Of a DNA stretch of 64,000 nucleotides, positions 62,428 to 64,000 are shown in pieces. The notes under the pieces are model-generated. The model worked only from the letters and a program-made list of their open reading frames with translations. It searched no databases and was not told the origin of the DNA. The translations under genes were made by a program, and so were the position numbers. This DNA is from Halomonas sp. 25-S5 (lineage in GTDB: Bacteria; Pseudomonadota; Gammaproteobacteria; Pseudomonadales; Halomonadaceae). The stretch's first letter is position 1, and each line of letters opens with the position of its first letter. Where the stretch lies: contig NZ_JARANV010000010.1 of NCBI RefSeq assembly GCF_029889845.1, positions 1 through 64,000 on the forward strand. Direction: 5' to 3'.

Positions 62428-62564
62428 GGCGGGATCCCTCCGGTTGTCGTGGGGGCCACTCTAGCAAGGCGAGGTGGCCGAATATAGACGATCGAGGCAG
62501 GGGCTACGGTTTCAGGTATCATTAGCTTACTATCTGTTTGTCCGGTTGCTGCCTCGGAGGCGCC

Positions 62565-63749
62565 TTGACCCTGAATCCTCGACGCGTGGCGCTGCTGGTG
62601 GCCGCCAATACGGCCCTGGCGCCCTTCGCCATCGATGCCTACCTGCCGGCCATGTCGGCGATCGCCGGGCATATCGGCGCCAGCATCCATCACACGGAGC
62701 TGTCGCTCTCCACCTTCCTGGCCGGCTTCGCCCTGGGCCAGCTGGTGTTCGGCCCGGTGTCCGATCGGGTGGGGCGCAAGCCGGTGCTGCTGGGTGGCCT
62801 GGTGGTCTTCCTGCTGGCCAGCCTGGTGATCGCTACGGTGGGCTCTCTGGGTGAGCTCTTGACCTGGCGCTTCGTCCAGGCGCTGGGCGGTGGCGCGACC
62901 GTCGTCAACTCGGCGGCCATCGTGCGCGACTGTTTCAAGGGCCGTGAAGCCGCCAAGGTGATGTCGACCATGGCCATCATCATGCTGATGGCGCCGCTGG
63001 TGGCGCCGGTGGTGGGCAGCGGGCTGCTGTATCTCGCCGACTGGTGGCTGATCTTCGTGTTCCTTGCCGCCTACGCCGGTTTCTTGATGTGGCTGCTGGG
63101 CACCCGGCTACCCGAGACGCGACCGTCCGGCCGGTCTGCGGCAACGCCGGCCAAGGTGCTGGTCAACTATGCCAGCGTGCTTGGCGATCGTCGGGCCATG
63201 GGCTTCATCGCTGCCGCCTCGATGTCGTTCGCTGGGCTGTTCGCCTTCGTCACCGCCTCGCCGTTTCTCTATCTCGAGCACTTCGACCTGACGCCGTCAC
63301 TCTATCCGCTGGTGTTCGGCGTCAACGTGGTGGCCATGGTGGCCTCCAATCGCCTCAATATCCGCTTGCTGAGATGGCGCACGCCCCTGCAGAACTTGCG
63401 CCTGGGGCTGGGTATCCAGCTGGCCGCCGGCCTCGGACTTGCGCTGGTGGTGGTCACCGGGCGGGAGTCGCTTGCCACCATGGTGCCGCTGATCATGCTG
63501 TTCGCCGGCACCATCGGCCTGATCGCCCCCAACGCCATCACCTCGCTGCTCGACCGCTTCCATCACATGAGCGCCACCGCGGCCGCCCTGCAGGGCAGCC
63601 TACAGTTCTCCAGCGGCGCCCTGGCCGGGGTGCTGGTGGGCGCCTTCGAGGTGGACAGCGCCTGGCCGATGGTGGGCACCATGCTCGGCGCCTCGCTGCT
63701 GGCCAATTTCGGCATTCGCGTACTGGCCGGGCGTCCCGAGCTAGAGTGA
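62565..63749 (+). CDS. Bcr/CflA family multidrug exporter (MFS)
   Basis: 394-residue major facilitator with twelve helices. The drug-proton antiporter motif A is GPVSDRVGRKPVLLGG; helix 1 starts ALLVAANTALAPFAIDAYLPAM, the Bcr/CflA signature. A TTG start at 62565 is chosen because GGAGG ends four bases before it; the frame is open nine codons further. Likely exports drugs or small metabolites. Divergent from transaldolase. Confidence 0.9.
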   Translation: MTLNPRRVALLVAANTALAPFAIDAYLPAMSAIAGHIGASIHHTELSLSTFLAGFALGQLVFGPVSDRVGRKPVLLGGLVVFLLASLVIATVGSLGELLTWRFVQALGGGATVVNSAAIVRDCFKGREAAKVMSTMAIIMLMAPLVAPVVGSGLLYLADWWLIFVFLAAYAGFLMWLLGTRLPETRPSGRSAATPAKVLVNYASVLGDRRAMGFIAAASMSFAGLFAFVTASPFLYLEHFDLTPSLYPLVFGVNVVAMVASNRLNIRLLRWRTPLQNLRLGLGIQLAAGLGLALVVVTGRESLATMVPLIMLFAGTIGLIAPNAITSLLDRFHHMSATAAALQGSLQFSSGALAGVLVGAFEVDSAWPMVGTMLGASLLANFGIRVLAGRPELE

Positions 63750-63775
63750 GGGTCGGATTCGCCGGCGGCGGTCAA

Positions 63776-63793
63776 ATGTCATGAAGCTGTCAT
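63776..63793 (+). promoter_or_regulatory. Pho box upstream of pstS
   Basis: ATGTCAT (63776-63782), GAAG, CTGTCAT (63787-63793): two 7-base direct repeats 11 bases apart, matching the PhoB consensus CTGTCAT-N4-CTGTCAT except the first base. It lies about 60 bases before the pstS start, fitting phosphate-starvation control. Confidence 0.85.
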
Positions 63794-63854
63794 CTGAGTG
63801 GGGCAAGGTGTGACTCGCGAAGGTTGCACACTGTCCCCATCAGGAGATCGCTCC

Positions 63855-64000
63855 ATGAATCGCATCCTCAAAAGCCGCGCTGTCAAGACCACGGCCATCG
63901 CCGCCGCCGTCATGAGTGTGGCCACTGTGGCCCACGCCCGTGATCAGATCCACATCGTCGGATCCAGCACCGTCTACCCGTTCGCCAGCTATGTGACCGA
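63855..64000 (+). CDS. pstS: Phosphate ABC importer binding protein PstS, N-terminal part (window edge)
   Basis: The first 48 codons are visible: signal peptide MNRILKSRAVKTTAIAAAVM, cleavage near AHA-RD, then the mature start QIHIVGSSTVYPFASYVT. GSSTVYP is the phosphate-binding start of PstS. AGGAGA lies seven bases before ATG 63855, and a Pho box precedes it. The permease and ATPase genes are expected beyond the window. Confidence 0.9.
   Translation, partial: MNRILKSRAVKTTAIAAAVMSVATVAHARDQIHIVGSSTVYPFASYVT

Overview
The window reads as a chromosomal stretch of a GC-rich gammaproteobacterium, most likely a halophile of the Halomonas group. Gene orders dnaX-ybaB-recR, rnd-ycgL-ycgN and yqjD-yqjE-yqjK, an HsbR/HsbA-like phosphatase plus STAS pair, MlaA, OMPLA and an RND pump all fit. 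The species assignment is inferred from protein families and gene order only; no search was run.

Layout. 1-6640 is visibly more A/T-rich than the rest and has the look of an acquired segment. It starts with the end of an IS3-family element, then an acylating acetaldehyde dehydrogenase, a 4-hydroxy-2-oxovalerate aldolase, a class I aminotransferase and a sodium:amino-acid symporter. The symporter is bracketed by two near-identical 441-bp IS200/IS605-derived deletion elements. 6650-16600 holds a gene remnant, a flavin reductase, a DUF3617 protein, an RND efflux pair, a flavoprotein, a CopD-like protein, the yqjDEK operon and pldA. 16700-24600 holds an MscK-type channel, tlyA, an unusual pair (papain-like cysteine-enzyme candidate plus ATP-grasp ligase) and the 4.5S RNA gene. 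24930-27612 is a three-gene ABC importer of the TrpXYZ type, followed by a DUF533 protein.

28786-37119 is one long minus-strand operon: class III aminotransferase, CoA-transferase A and B, M20 deacylase, thiolase and a polar amino-acid ABC importer, with a divergent LysR gene. The enzyme set is what would be needed to import an N-acylated beta-amino acid (N-epsilon-acetyl-beta-lysine is one candidate), transaminate it to a 3-oxo acid, activate and thiolyse it, and remove the acyl group.

38276-46471 carries a small leader ORF coupled to a GGDEF-EAL protein, then dnaX-ybaB-recR, rnd-ycgL, a 31-nt tandem repeat, ycgN and a secreted Gly/Asp-repeat protein. 46550-63749 holds oligopeptidase B, a membrane protein, a vWA protein overlapping a class II amidotransferase, fadD with a PsrA-like operator, hrpA, a FabH-like synthase, mlaA, the phosphatase/STAS pair, transaldolase and a Bcr/CflA exporter. 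The window ends inside pstS, which is preceded by a clear Pho box.

The best candidates for undescribed biology are the aldolase/aminotransferase/symporter cassette (1002-6154), the acyl-beta-amino-acid-like operon (28786-38137) and the ATP-grasp plus papain-like pair (20973-24279).
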